Assembly (NCBI GenBank): GCA_005473895.2
Contig: SRJI02000038.1
Location: 1 to 46,598 of the forward strand
DNA length: 46,598 nucleotides
Direction of reading: 5' to 3'
Source: Carideicomes alvinocaridis
Lineage (GTDB): Bacteria > Pseudomonadota > Alphaproteobacteria > Rhodobacterales > Rhodobacteraceae
A program made the translations under genes and the position numbers. The notes below the pieces were generated by a model. That model made no database searches. It saw nothing but the letters and a program-made list of their open reading frames with translations, and was not told where the DNA came from. The stretch's first letter is position 1. Each line of letters opens with the position of its first letter. Shown here in pieces: positions 1 to 8,383 of this stretch.

Positions 1-1777
1 GGGCGGGCCCGGCGAGCGGCCCGCGCAGGTAGCCCACGGCGCCCACGGCAATGGCGGCGGTGCCGGCCAGCGCGGTGAGCGCCGCGACGACGGCATCCAC
101 GGCGGTGCCACGCAGCAGCAGCGCGGGGGAGAAGGCGAACAGGACGGGGATGATGTAGGCGACCCAAGCCAGCGCCATGGCGGCGAAACTCGTCCGCCAG
201 ACGCCCGAGCCCGCGATGCGCGCCGCCGTAATCGACGACAGGGCGACCGGCGGGGTCAGCATGGACATCATGCCGAAATAGAGGATGTAGAGATGCGCCT
301 GCAGGCCCGAGAGCCCAACCTCGGTCAGCGCGGGCGCCAGCAGCGTGGCCAGCACCACGTAGACCGCGACGGTGGGCATGCCCATGCCGAAGACGATGGC
401 GATGACGGCGACCAGCAGCAGCAGGATGAACTTGTTCCCGCCGCTCGCCGCGATGGCGTCCGCCGCCACCGAGAAGCCGAGGCCGGTGAGGCTGACCAGC
501 CCGATGATCATGCCCGCGGCCGCGGTGATCAGCAGAAGCGGCGCGGCCGAGCGGCCCGCCCCCACCACCGCCTCGCACAATTGGGAAAGGCCCAGCCGGC
601 GGCCCTCGTAGCTGCGCAGCATCCCGGCGATGGCCAGGGTCGCGACCGCGGCCAGCGCGGCCAGTTCGGGGCGCGTCTGGTTGCGGAACAGCACGACGAA
701 CATCACCACGAAGGGCAGGAAGAAATGCGCCCCCTCGGCCAGCGTCTTGCGCATCGGCGGCAGTTCCTCGGCGGTCATGGCGCGCATCCCCTCCTTGGCG
801 GCGATGCGGTCCACCTGCATCAGCAGCGCCGTGAAGTAGAGAATGGCGGGCAGCGCCGCGGCGCTTGCCACCTCGAGATAGGGAATTCGCAGGAAATCGG
901 CCATGACGAAGGCCGCGGCCCCCATCACCGGCGGCAGGAGCTGCCCCCCGGTCGAGGCGGCGGCCTCCAGCGCGGCGGCGATATGGGCGGGCATCCCGGT
1001 GCGGGTCATCAGCGGGATGGTCACCACCCCGGTGCCGGCGACGTTGGAGACCGCGTTGCCCGAGATCGTCCCGAACAGCGCGGAGGCGCCGACCGCCGCC
1101 TTGGCACTGCCGCCGCGATAGCCGCCGAACAGCGCGAGGCTGAGGCGGGTCATGTATTCGCCGCCGCCCGAGAGCCGCAGCAATTCACCGAAAAGGATGA
1201 AGGGGATGACGATCTGCACCGCCACCCGCAGCGGCAGGCCGAGAATGGAATTGGGATCGGTGAGCATGTAGACCGCCCAGCGATCCGCCGGTGTCTGCGG
1301 CAGGCCCAGCGCCCCGCCCCAGACGGCGATGGCGGAAAAGATCAGCACGATGGCGACGATGGCGATGCCCAGCAGGCGCCAGACGAAGACCATGAGCCCC
1401 GCGATCACCACGCCGCTCAGCGCCACCAGCCATGCGGGGCGCAGCATCGACAGGACCTGGAGCTGCGGAAAGCGCCAGGCGATGACGCACATCAGCGCCA
1501 GCAGGCCCAGACCCGTCACCACGCCGCAGCCGATCCGGGCCCAGGCCGGCCCGCGTGCCGCCACCATCAGCGCGGCCAGCGCCAGCGCCAGCCCGAGGGC
1601 CAGCGCCAGCGGTTGTTCCTCGAAGACCGCGACGCCGAAACGGCCCGGCAGGTCGAGGATCCAGCCCAGCGACACCGCCACCAGCAGGGCCGCCAACGCC
1701 GCGCCCAGCCCCGCGAAGAGGCGGTTCAGCGCGTCGTGTCTGGTCTGGCTGACTGGCATGGTGGCGGTCGCGCTCAT
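1..1777 (-). CDS. TRAP transporter fused permease (TAXI-associated, DctM-like), 3' end off window
   Basis: Integral membrane permease of a TRAP carboxylate-type importer, in which the small (DctQ-like) and large (DctM-like) subunits are fused. About 592 residues are visible with no stop, starting MSATATMPVSQTRHDALNRL and followed by many hydrophobic segments. DctM-type stretches such as SGNAVSNVAGTGVVTIPLM and FGMGMPTVAVYVVLATLLAP are typical of the family. Family members are about 620-680 residues, so only the C-terminal tail is missing at the left edge. The ATG at 1777 lies 14 bases after the stop of the TAXI binding-protein gene, so the two are co-transcribed and form one transporter. The substrate is not readable, but the operon also encodes a ring-cleaving-type dioxygenase, so an aromatic or related acid is likely (inference). 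Confidence 0.9.
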   Translation of the reverse strand, partial: MSATATMPVSQTRHDALNRLFAGLGAALAALLVAVSLGWILDLPGRFGVAVFEEQPLALALGLALALAALMVAARGPAWARIGCGVVTGLGLLALMCVIAWRFPQLQVLSMLRPAWLVALSGVVIAGLMVFVWRLLGIAIVAIVLIFSAIAVWGGALGLPQTPADRWAVYMLTDPNSILGLPLRVAVQIVIPFILFGELLRLSGGGEYMTRLSLALFGGYRGGSAKAAVGASALFGTISGNAVSNVAGTGVVTIPLMTRTGMPAHIAAALEAAASTGGQLLPPVMGAAAFVMADFLRIPYLEVASAAALPAILYFTALLMQVDRIAAKEGMRAMTAEELPPMRKTLAEGAHFFLPFVVMFVVLFRNQTRPELAALAAVATLAIAGMLRSYEGRRLGLSQLCEAVVGAGRSAAPLLLITAAAGMIIGLVSLTGLGFSVAADAIAASGGNKFILLLLVAVIAIVFGMGMPTVAVYVVLATLLAPALTEVGLSGLQAHLYILYFGMMSMLTPPVALSSITAARIAGSGVWRTSFAAMALAWVAYIIPVLFAFSPALLLRGTAVDAVVAALTALAGTAAIAVGAVGYLRGPLAGPA

Positions 1778-1788
1778 TCGGTTTGGTC

Positions 1789-2742
1789 TTACTCGCCGCC
1801 CAGCACGGCCTTGGCGCCGGGGTGGTAGGGCAGCTTGTACTGGCGGGTCAGCGCCTCCTTGTTGAGCGCGGTCAGCACCTTGTGCTTGGCCGCGATCTCG
1901 TCGGTGTTCTCCATCAGGATGGTGGCGATCTTGCTGACGATCTCGTCCTCGAGCCCGGCGCGGGCCACCAGCACGTAGTCGTAGGCCATGACGTTGGTGT
2001 CCTCGGAAATCCCCGTCACCCCGTCATCGGCCGAGACCGGCAGCACGTAGGCTTCGGGCGCCACCTCCTGCATCCGGGCCACAGCCTCGTCGGAATCGTC
2101 GAGCGGCAGCCAGGCGACACCGCCCATGGCCGCGTCGGCCTCCACCACCTTGCCGGCGCGCAGCGCGAAGAGCGTGGCGTCCACCTTGCCGTCGATCAGC
2201 GCGGCGACCCCGGCCCCCACGCTGGAGACCGGCACCGCCTGCACATCCTCCTCGGTCAGGCCGCCATTCGCGAGGAAGCCCTCGATATAGGGTTGCAGGC
2301 TGGCCTGCGCGGGCATGCCCCAGGCCACCTTCTTGCCCTTGAGGTCCGGCACGGTCTTGATCCCGCTATCGGCGGCGACCATCAGGGCGACGGGGCTGGG
2401 CAGCAGCGGCGCGACGATTCGGATCTGGTCCTGCGCCATGCCCTCGAACGGGCCCTTGCCGCGGATCGCGTCGCCGAGGTCGGGGGTGACCACGGCGGCG
2501 AGGTCCAGCTCTCCGGTGCCCAGCAGCGGCAGGTAGGCCGTGGGCCCCCCGAAGGATTGCACTGAGGCGTCGAAACCGCCGCGCTCGGTCAGTTCCTGCG
2601 CGAGCGCCGCGTTGACGCCGTAATTCTGCGAACCCTGCTGCCCCGCGCCGAAGCGCAGGTCCTGGGCATTGGCGACCGTCGCGGCCGAGGTGACGAGCGC
2701 GCCGAGAACGGCGGCCCGGGCGAGTGTAGCGAATGCGAACAT
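1789..2742 (-). CDS. TAXI family TRAP solute-binding protein
   Basis: Periplasmic substrate-binding protein of the TRAP-TAXI type, 317 residues. The chosen ATG at 2742 gives a classical Sec signal peptide (MFAFATLARAAVLGALVTSA, cleavage probably after VANA) and has GGGAAAG upstream. A start 33 bases further out would add a charged N-terminus before the signal and is unlikely. The mature protein begins QDLRFGAGQQGSQNYGVNAA, which fits the glycine-rich N-terminus of TAXI proteins. It captures the ligand for the fused permease encoded just downstream. The gene follows a RidA gene with a 73-base gap in the same leftward operon. Confidence 0.9.
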   Translation of the reverse strand: MFAFATLARAAVLGALVTSAATVANAQDLRFGAGQQGSQNYGVNAALAQELTERGGFDASVQSFGGPTAYLPLLGTGELDLAAVVTPDLGDAIRGKGPFEGMAQDQIRIVAPLLPSPVALMVAADSGIKTVPDLKGKKVAWGMPAQASLQPYIEGFLANGGLTEEDVQAVPVSSVGAGVAALIDGKVDATLFALRAGKVVEADAAMGGVAWLPLDDSDEAVARMQEVAPEAYVLPVSADDGVTGISEDTNVMAYDYVLVARAGLEDEIVSKIATILMENTDEIAAKHKVLTALNKEALTRQYKLPYHPGAKAVLGGE

Positions 2743-2815
2743 TGTATCTTTCCCTGTCAGGTATGGGTGCGCCATGTGGCCGGGCGTTTTCGCCCTTGTT
2801 CCGGCGCGGGGGAGG

Positions 2816-3208
2816 TCAGTCCTCCAGCGGTTTGTAGACGATGGCCTCCATCTCGATCAGGACGTTGATCGCGGCGCTGCCCTGCACCGTGGTGCGGGCC
2901 AGCACGGCGCCGTCGAAATGTTTCTTGAAGACGGCGTTGTAGCGACCGAAATCGCGCATGTCCTCGAGGTAGGTGGTGATCCGGCACACGTCCTGGAGGG
3001 TCGCGCCCTCCTCGGCGATGAGCCGTTCGATGGACTTGATCGTGCCCTCCGTCTCCGTCTCGATGGAGCCGGTGATCATGTTGCCGTCCGCGTCCTTGGA
3101 CACCTGCCCCGAGACGTAGATGTAATCGCCGGCGCGCACCGCGGGATGGAACGGCAGGTTGGGGTTCTTCTTGCCGATCGCGTAGTGCTTGTCGGATTTC
3201 TTCGTCAT
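2816..3208 (-). CDS. RidA family (YjgF/YER057c/UK114) deaminase
   Basis: A 130-residue protein with the RidA fold signature: GDYIYVSGQVS near residue 30, an ITTYLEDM-like segment in the middle, and the C-terminal ARTTVQGSAAINVLIEMEAIV. The last segment carries the arginine that binds the substrate carboxylate in active RidA proteins. The family hydrolyses enamine/imine intermediates; some members act as 2-aminomuconate deaminases in aromatic pathways. The start at 3208 follows GGGAGCGAAGACC. It sits 27 bases after the LVIVD gene and ahead of the TRAP genes. Beside a gentisate-type dioxygenase, a role in deaminating an amino-substituted ring-cleavage product is plausible but inferred. Confidence 0.9.
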   Translation of the reverse strand: MTKKSDKHYAIGKKNPNLPFHPAVRAGDYIYVSGQVSKDADGNMITGSIETETEGTIKSIERLIAEEGATLQDVCRITTYLEDMRDFGRYNAVFKKHFDGAVLARTTVQGSAAINVLIEMEAIVYKPLED

Positions 3209-3234
3209 GGTCTTCGCTCCCTGACCCGGCCGCC

Positions 3235-4398
3235 TCAGAAGGCGCTGGTCTCGATGATGTCGACGCCGTTCACGCGGTCCACGAGGTAGATGATCCCGCG
3301 GCTGTCGATGGTGACGTCGTTGGACGAGGGCCGCTCGGCGCCGTCGGGCACCTCGGGCATGAAATGGCCCACTTCCTTGGGCTTGTAGGGGTCGGCGATA
3401 TCCACCAGCCACAGGCCCTGCGCGAACCACGCGAAGGGGATGACCGTGCCCGAAAACCGCTCGGACGGCTGGTGACAGCCGGTCATCGGCGGCTGGGGCG
3501 AGCCGTCCACGTCCAGCCCCGGCACCTGCCAGGTGGAGATCGGGATCGGCGTCGTCTCGTCGGTGATGTCGTAGATCCAGGCAAAGGCCGGGGCCGAGGG
3601 GTAGAGCTTGGCCACGTCCTCGTCGGCCACCACCATCACGTCCCGGCCCTTCAGCTTCTGCGGCATGGGCAGGCAGGTGTGGGTCGGATGCGGGAAGGCG
3701 GCGGAGGTGTTGACGCGCGAGATCATCCGCGGCTTCGACATGTCGGAGATGTCGAGGATGAAGAGCCCCTCGTGCCAGTAGCTGACATACAGCCGGTCGC
3801 CCCGCCGGATCGGGTGGTGACAGCGCGGGGAGACGCCGCCCAGCCAGTCGCCTTCCTCGCCGCCCGCCACGTGCTGGCCGGGGATCCACCAGCGGCCGAC
3901 TTCCACCGGGTTCGCCGGGTCGATCAGGTCGAGGATCATGACGATGTTGCCGATGTAACCCTCGGCGGTGGGCGAGATATAGGCGTAGCGCCCGTCGAAA
4001 TCGTAGCGGTGCACGCCGCGACCGCCGGTCGTCCACTTGGAGATCATGCGCGGCTCGGCCGGTTTGCTGACATCGTAGATCGCCAGACCGCCGCCGAAAT
4101 CCCAGTCGCCCTGCTGGCCCAGCTTCTCGTGGTTGACCAGCATGATGTCGCCCGAGACGCGGACCTTGTGCGAATGCCAGCCGTCGGGCACGTCGATGCG
4201 GTGCAGCACCTTCGGCTTTCGCGGGTCGGCCACGTCGACGATCGTCGTGCCGCTGGGGTTGCGCATGTGGCCGATGAAAAGCGTCGTGCCCTCCACCCAG
4301 ACCTGCCCGCCCCCGGCGCAGTCGATATGCGCCAGGTGCCTGGTGTTGAATGAGCCCGCCATGCCGGCACTCCCGCGGTTCTGTCCCTCGATATTCAC
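3235..4398 (-). CDS. LVIVD-repeat beta-propeller protein
   Basis: About 387 residues with at least six LVIVD-type repeats: TIVDVADPRKPKVL, AIYDVSKPAEPRMI, MILDLIDPANPVEV, FILDISDMSKPRMI, WIYDITDETTPIPI and WLVDIADPYKPKEV. Such repeats fold as a beta-propeller. No signal peptide is visible, so it is probably cytoplasmic. Conserved-looking His/Cys clusters (HSHK, RCHHP, HPTHTCLP, GCHQP) could bind a metal. The GTG at 4398 overlaps the stop of the upstream dioxygenase gene (GTGA). An alternative ATG at 4362, preceded by GGGAG, would give 375 residues and has the better ribosome-binding site. The biochemical role is unknown; position between a dioxygenase and a RidA gene suggests a pathway enzyme or accessory protein. 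Confidence 0.8.
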   Translation of the reverse strand: MNIEGQNRGSAGMAGSFNTRHLAHIDCAGGGQVWVEGTTLFIGHMRNPSGTTIVDVADPRKPKVLHRIDVPDGWHSHKVRVSGDIMLVNHEKLGQQGDWDFGGGLAIYDVSKPAEPRMISKWTTGGRGVHRYDFDGRYAYISPTAEGYIGNIVMILDLIDPANPVEVGRWWIPGQHVAGGEEGDWLGGVSPRCHHPIRRGDRLYVSYWHEGLFILDISDMSKPRMISRVNTSAAFPHPTHTCLPMPQKLKGRDVMVVADEDVAKLYPSAPAFAWIYDITDETTPIPISTWQVPGLDVDGSPQPPMTGCHQPSERFSGTVIPFAWFAQGLWLVDIADPYKPKEVGHFMPEVPDGAERPSSNDVTIDSRGIIYLVDRVNGVDIIETSAF

Positions 4399-5549
4399 AG
4401 GAAGCGCACCACGTCGCCGCCCTCGGTCTGGCCCCAGCTCTTGTAGAGCGACAGCTTCTTGAGCGTCGGCTCGTCGCTGGCCACGAAGAGGTAGACGGGA
4501 TCGGTGTCCGACCCGTTGTGATGTTCGCACCACGCGCCGCCGGGCACGGCCAGGGTGTCGAACTCGGTCCAGTCGAAGCGTTCGCCGTCGATGATGGAGT
4601 AGCCGGTGCCCTGGAAGGGCGCGACCAGCAGGCTGGCCGTCTGGCGCAGCGGCAGGGTCTTTTCCCCCGGGCGCAGCATCTGGGCGAAGAAGGTGATGGT
4701 CTTGAACACCGGCTCGCCCCGCGTGGGGTCGGTGTATTCGATCATCAGCGCCTCGTGCGGGTCGCCCTCGTGGTCCTTGAACCGGTCAAAGAGCGTCTGC
4801 ATCGCCTCCCAGCGGTAAACGTACATGGGCGAGCTCAGCCCGCCGCCGCGTCCGTGATCCACCCAGCGGGGCAGCAGCCCGCCCTGTCCGTAGGTCGCGG
4901 CGGAGTAGTCGGAGGGATATTTCGACGACTGCACCTTCTTCTTCACTTCGACGCCGTCCTCGACCTCGGTGTAATTGTGGTCGAAATGGATGGCGTTCAG
5001 CGTCTCCACCAGCGGCAGGTCCAGCACCGAGAGGTTCACCGCCTCCTCGCCGCCGACGGTGCCGTGGTTGTGCCAGGCGTCGTTCGGGGTCAGCACCATG
5101 TCGCCGGGGCCGAAGGTCACGTCCTCGCCCTCCACGCCGGTGAAGTTGCCGCGCCCGGTCAGGCCGAAGCGGATGGCCGAGGGGCTGTGCTTGTGCGGCG
5201 GCATGATCTCGCCAGGGTCGTTCAGGCGATAGGCGGTGTACATGGTCGAGACGGTGGCGCGCTTGGGGTTCAGGCCCGGATTGACCAGGACCAGCGAACG
5301 CCGCTCGGAATCGTCCATGGAGATCAGCTCGGCCGACTGGCGCAGCAGCGGCTCGATATCGTCCTTGTAGGTCCAGAGGTAGGGAACCGCGCGCTGCGTC
5401 GCCATCAGCTGGCGGACCTCGTCGTTGGGCGCGTCGTCGGTCGTCGCCCAGAAGGGGAACATGTTCTTGGCGGAGATGCTGTCATACATCTCCTTCAGCG
5501 CCTTCTCCTTGTTGGAGATCCGCGGCGCGCTGGTGGCTGTATCCGGCAT
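4395..5549 (-). CDS. Gentisate 1,2-dioxygenase-like bicupin
   Basis: A 384-residue two-cupin protein of the gentisate / 1-hydroxy-2-naphthoate dioxygenase family, which opens hydroxylated aromatic rings with Fe(II) and O2. The first cupin has the metal motif HKH (His119, His121) in MPPHKHSPSAIRFGLTG, and WHNHG (His160) after GDMVLTPND. The second cupin (LRQTASLLVAPFQGTG) lacks the histidines, as is usual in the family. The ATG at 5549 is preceded by GAGAGGTGACCCCG; a GTG three codons upstream is less likely. First gene of a leftward operon with the LVIVD, RidA and TRAP genes. Gentisate-family enzymes differ in substrate (gentisate, salicylate, 5-nitro- or 5-amino-salicylate), so the substrate stays open. 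The RidA neighbour favours an amino-bearing one (inference). Confidence 0.85.
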   Translation of the reverse strand: MPDTATSAPRISNKEKALKEMYDSISAKNMFPFWATTDDAPNDEVRQLMATQRAVPYLWTYKDDIEPLLRQSAELISMDDSERRSLVLVNPGLNPKRATVSTMYTAYRLNDPGEIMPPHKHSPSAIRFGLTGRGNFTGVEGEDVTFGPGDMVLTPNDAWHNHGTVGGEEAVNLSVLDLPLVETLNAIHFDHNYTEVEDGVEVKKKVQSSKYPSDYSAATYGQGGLLPRWVDHGRGGGLSSPMYVYRWEAMQTLFDRFKDHEGDPHEALMIEYTDPTRGEPVFKTITFFAQMLRPGEKTLPLRQTASLLVAPFQGTGYSIIDGERFDWTEFDTLAVPGGAWCEHHNGSDTDPVYLFVASDEPTLKKLSLYKSWGQTEGGDVVRFL

Positions 5550-5600
5550 CGGGGTCACCTCTCATTCCATCGATTCCCGAATGAGCCTACCACGGGCAAA

Positions 5601-5622
5601 TACCAAAACAAGTTTTTTGGTA
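5601..5622. promoter_or_regulatory. Inverted repeat TACCAAAA-N6-TTTTGGTA, candidate operator
   Basis: A perfect 8-base inverted repeat with a 6-base spacer, 52-73 bases upstream of the bicupin ATG. A third half-site TTTTGGT follows at 5627-5633. On the minus strand a TTGACC (-35-like) lies just upstream, at about 5656-5661. Related ACCA...TGGT half-sites occur upstream of the GMC gene next to the GntR regulator at 7664. I infer that this regulator controls both promoters. Confidence 0.5.
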
Positions 5623-5788
5623 GTTTTTTTGGTCTCGCCTGGGAGACCCGGAGCCGCTGGTCAATAATTGAGCCGGAAAGGCTTCATGGGCGCCCATACA
5701 TACGCCATAGACGCAAGATTTCTGCGCAATACCGGCAAATTGCTAGATTGCGGCAGGAATGACGAGAACCGATTTCAGCGCGATTGGT

Positions 5789-7438
5789 TCAGGCCGGCGC
5801 CGCCTCGCGCGGGGCACGGGCGGGCGTCGCGGCGCTACTCCCGCCCCGGATCATGTCGGCCGCGCGCTCCGCAATCATGAGAACGGCGGCGTTGATGTTG
5901 CCGTTCGGCAGGTCGGGCATCACCGAGGCATCGACGACGCGCAGCCCCTCCACCCCCTTCACCCGCAGGTCCGCGGTGACGACACTGGCCGGATCCTCCT
6001 CCGCCCCCATCCGGCAGGTGCCGGCGGGGTGGTGCACGGTGATCGAGGTGTCGCGGATATGGGCGTCGATCGCCTCGCGCGAGGTGGCCTGCGTGCCAGG
6101 CGCCACCTCGGCCTTCACGTAGGGGCGCATCTGCGGCGTATCGGCAAGGTCGCGGGCCATGTCGAAGGCGTCGCGCAGCACCTGCCAGTCATGCTCGTTC
6201 GACAGGAAGTTCTGCCGGATCGCGGGCGCCTCCGCCGGATCGGCCGAGCGCAGCGTGACGTCGCCCCGCGCCTCCGGCTGGGTCAGGACCAGCCGCGTCG
6301 CGAAACCGTCCGGGAAGGGCTGGCGAAAGGGTTTCATCCAGGGCCAGGCGGCCAGCGGGGCGGCGGTGAACAGGATCTGGATGTCGGGCACGTCGGTGGC
6401 CAGCGACGAGCGCAGGAAGGCGGTGATCCCGCCCGGCACGTCGCCCGAAAAGCCGTTGCCGCCGAAATAGGTCCGCGCCAGGTCGGGCACGATCCGGTCA
6501 TAGCGCATCATGGCGTGGAACGGCCCCGGCTCGGCCCGGTGATACATCAGGATGATCGACGGGTGGTCCTGAAGGTTGCGGCCCACGGCGGGCAGCGCCA
6601 CCTCCGTTCCGATGCCGTGCTCCGACAGGTGTTCGGGGTCGCCGATGCCGGAAATCATGAGCAATTGCGGGGTATTGATCACGCCGCCGGACAGCAGCAC
6701 CTCGCGCTCCGCATGGGCGGTGACGCTCTCGCCACCCTTGCGGTAGCGGATGCCCGTGGCGCGGCCGTTCTGCAGGATCACACGCTCGGCCAGCGCCCCG
6801 GTCACCACCGTCAGGTTCCGCCGCTTCAGCGCCGGCCGCAGGTAGGCATTGGCGGAACTGGCCCGGCGGCCGCGGTCGATCGACATCTGCAGCCGGGCAA
6901 AGCCCTCCTGGTGTTCGGCGTTGTAATCCTCGGTCCAGCCGAAGGCCTCCGCCCCGGCCTCGCCGAAGGCGTCGACCATCGGATCCCGGTAGCTGCAATA
7001 CTGGGTGCCCACCGGACCCGAGGTGCCGCGCCAGGCACTCGCCGGTCCGGTCCAGTGTTCCTGCCGGCGGAAATAGGGCTCCACCTGTTTCGGCCCCCAG
7101 CCCTCCAGCCCCGGCATGCCGGCCCAGCGGGAATAGACCCGGCGGTCGCCGCGCACATAGGCCATGGCGTTGGTCGAGGACGAGCCGCCGATCACCCGGC
7201 CGCGGGCGCATTCCACGGCCCGGCCGCCCACCGACTCCTCGGGCTCGCAGAAATAGCCCCAGTCATGCTTGCGGTCCTTGAAGATCATGCCCCAGCCGAG
7301 CGGGATGTGGATCAGCGGGTCGCGATCCCAGCCGCCCGCCTCGAGCAGAAGGACCCGCGTGCTTTCGTCCTCCGACAGCCGGTTTGCCAGAACGCAGCCG
7401 GCCGAGCCGGCCCCCACGATGATGTAGTCATAGTTCAC
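5789..7438 (-). CDS. GMC family FAD oxidoreductase (choline dehydrogenase-like)
   Basis: A 549-residue GMC flavoprotein that oxidises an alcohol to an aldehyde. The N-terminal FAD-binding motif is [17 protein letters not shown], followed by the GMC signature region [21 protein letters not shown]-terminal GMC features are the catalytic-region [11 protein letters not shown] and the closing [22 protein letters not shown]. There is no signal peptide, so it is cytoplasmic or peripheral. The start is a GTG (7438) with a weak GGGAC-like ribosome site. It is divergent from the GntR gene, separated by about 225 bases carrying putative operator half-sites. The leftward bicupin operon starts 239 bases downstream and has its own promoter region. 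Exact alcohol substrate unknown. Confidence 0.9.
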   Translation of the reverse strand: MNYDYIIVGAGSAGCVLANRLSEDESTRVLLLEAGGWDRDPLIHIPLGWGMIFKDRKHDWGYFCEPEESVGGRAVECARGRVIGGSSSTNAMAYVRGDRRVYSRWAGMPGLEGWGPKQVEPYFRRQEHWTGPASAWRGTSGPVGTQYCSYRDPMVDAFGEAGAEAFGWTEDYNAEHQEGFARLQMSIDRGRRASSANAYLRPALKRRNLTVVTGALAERVILQNGRATGIRYRKGGESVTAHAEREVLLSGGVINTPQLLMISGIGDPEHLSEHGIGTEVALPAVGRNLQDHPSIILMYHRAEPGPFHAMMRYDRIVPDLARTYFGGNGFSGDVPGGITAFLRSSLATDVPDIQILFTAAPLAAWPWMKPFRQPFPDGFATRLVLTQPEARGDVTLRSADPAEAPAIRQNFLSNEHDWQVLRDAFDMARDLADTPQMRPYVKAEVAPGTQATSREAIDAHIRDTSITVHHPAGTCRMGAEEDPASVVTADLRVKGVEGLRVVDASVMPDLPNGNINAAVLMIAERAADMIRGGSSAATPARAPREAAPA

Positions 7439-7517
7439 GTCGGTCCCGCCCTGTCGTCGTCTTTTTCATGGATGCCGGCCGACGCCTTGACCTGCGCCGC
7501 CGGAACGTCACAACCGA

Positions 7518-7557
7518 ACCATTACGAAACCAATTTTGTCAATGGTCTTGCTTTGGT
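7518..7557. promoter_or_regulatory. ACCA/TGGT half-site cluster in GMC-gntR divergent promoter
   Basis: Half-sites ACCA (7518, 7529) and TGGT (7543, 7554) surround a perfect TTGACA on the minus strand (7542-7537) that could serve as the -35 of the leftward GMC gene. The arrangement ACCA-N-TGGT-N-TGGT resembles that at 5602-5633, although the spacing differs by one or two bases. FCD-type GntR proteins usually bind short inverted TNGT/ACNA sites, so this is a reasonable operator candidate. No clear -10 was found. Confidence 0.35.
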
Positions 7558-7663
7558 CATCTTCCGGATGATAGCTTCGGGGTTGAAAGGCGTTGCATCC
7601 TTGAGCAGGGAGGCAGCCGGGCCGCAGCGCCCGACCCCGTTTGGAGCACAATAGGAAAGCAGC

Positions 7664-8383
7664 TTGTCGCAGAACACTCCGATGGACCAGAAAACCGGCG
7701 AAAGCCTGAGCCTTGACGATCTTCGCGATCTTCTCGTGGACATGGGCGGCCCCGACCAGGATCTGCCCTCCGAACGCCAGCTCGTGAGCCAGCTGGGCGT
7801 GCCGCGGTCCCGGCTGAGGCGGGTGCTGGCGGAACTGCGCGCCGAGGGGGAACTTCCCCCGGCGCAGGTCGGGCGCAAATCCGTCCGCCGCGACAATTCC
7901 CATATCGACGAGCTGGTGAGCGTGGCCAATCCCAGCGACGTGATCGAGCTGCGCATGATCCTGGAGCCGCAATTCGCCCGGCTCGCCGCGATCCGCGCCT
8001 CCATGCTCGAGATCAAGCGCATCCAGCGCAGCGCCACCTCGCGCCAGGGGGAGGATTACGGCACCGCAGACCTGGCCTTCCACCGCGAGCTTGCGCGCTC
8101 GTCCCGCAACCCGCTGGCGCAGGAGATCTACGACCTGCTGCGCCAGGTGGGCACCGACAGCCGCGTCCGGCTTGCCCAGAACACGCCGCCCTGCCCCAAG
8201 CGCCGGGCGCAGCGCGACGCCGAGCACCAGGCGATCGCCCAGGCCATCGCCGACCGCGACCCCGACAAGGCCGAGGCGCTGATGCGCGCCCACCTCGTCA
8301 ACGTCCGCAAGGTGATCGAGGAGCGGATGCAGAGCTTCATCGCTGCCGATCCCGGCGAATTGCCCGAGCTGACGGGCCAATGA
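7664..8383 (+). CDS. GntR family transcriptional regulator, FCD (FadR) subfamily
   Basis: A 239-residue regulator. The N-terminal winged helix-turn-helix carries LPSERQLVSQLGVPRSRLRRVLAEL (shown in the family as the recognition region, residues about 35-60). The C-terminal all-helical FCD domain binds the effector: IELRMILEPQFARLAA, DLAFHRELARSSRN, and EHQAIAQAIADRDPDKAEALMRAHL, with the histidines that usually hold a metal. The start is TTG at 7664, preceded by AGGAAAG at good distance. An ATG at 7682 has no ribosome site. It overlaps the following GMC gene by four bases (ATGA) and is divergent from another GMC gene, so it probably controls both and perhaps the bicupin operon. Confidence 0.9.
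   Translation: MSQNTPMDQKTGESLSLDDLRDLLVDMGGPDQDLPSERQLVSQLGVPRSRLRRVLAELRAEGELPPAQVGRKSVRRDNSHIDELVSVANPSDVIELRMILEPQFARLAAIRASMLEIKRIQRSATSRQGEDYGTADLAFHRELARSSRNPLAQEIYDLLRQVGTDSRVRLAQNTPPCPKRRAQRDAEHQAIAQAIADRDPDKAEALMRAHLVNVRKVIEERMQSFIAADPGELPELTGQ

Noticed and set aside
293-1828. Long rightward open frame of 511 codons opposite the TRAP permease gene
   Set aside because: Composition is Arg/Gln/His/Gly-rich and repetitive, typical of the antisense frame of a GC-rich gene; the leftward frame gives a clean membrane permease.
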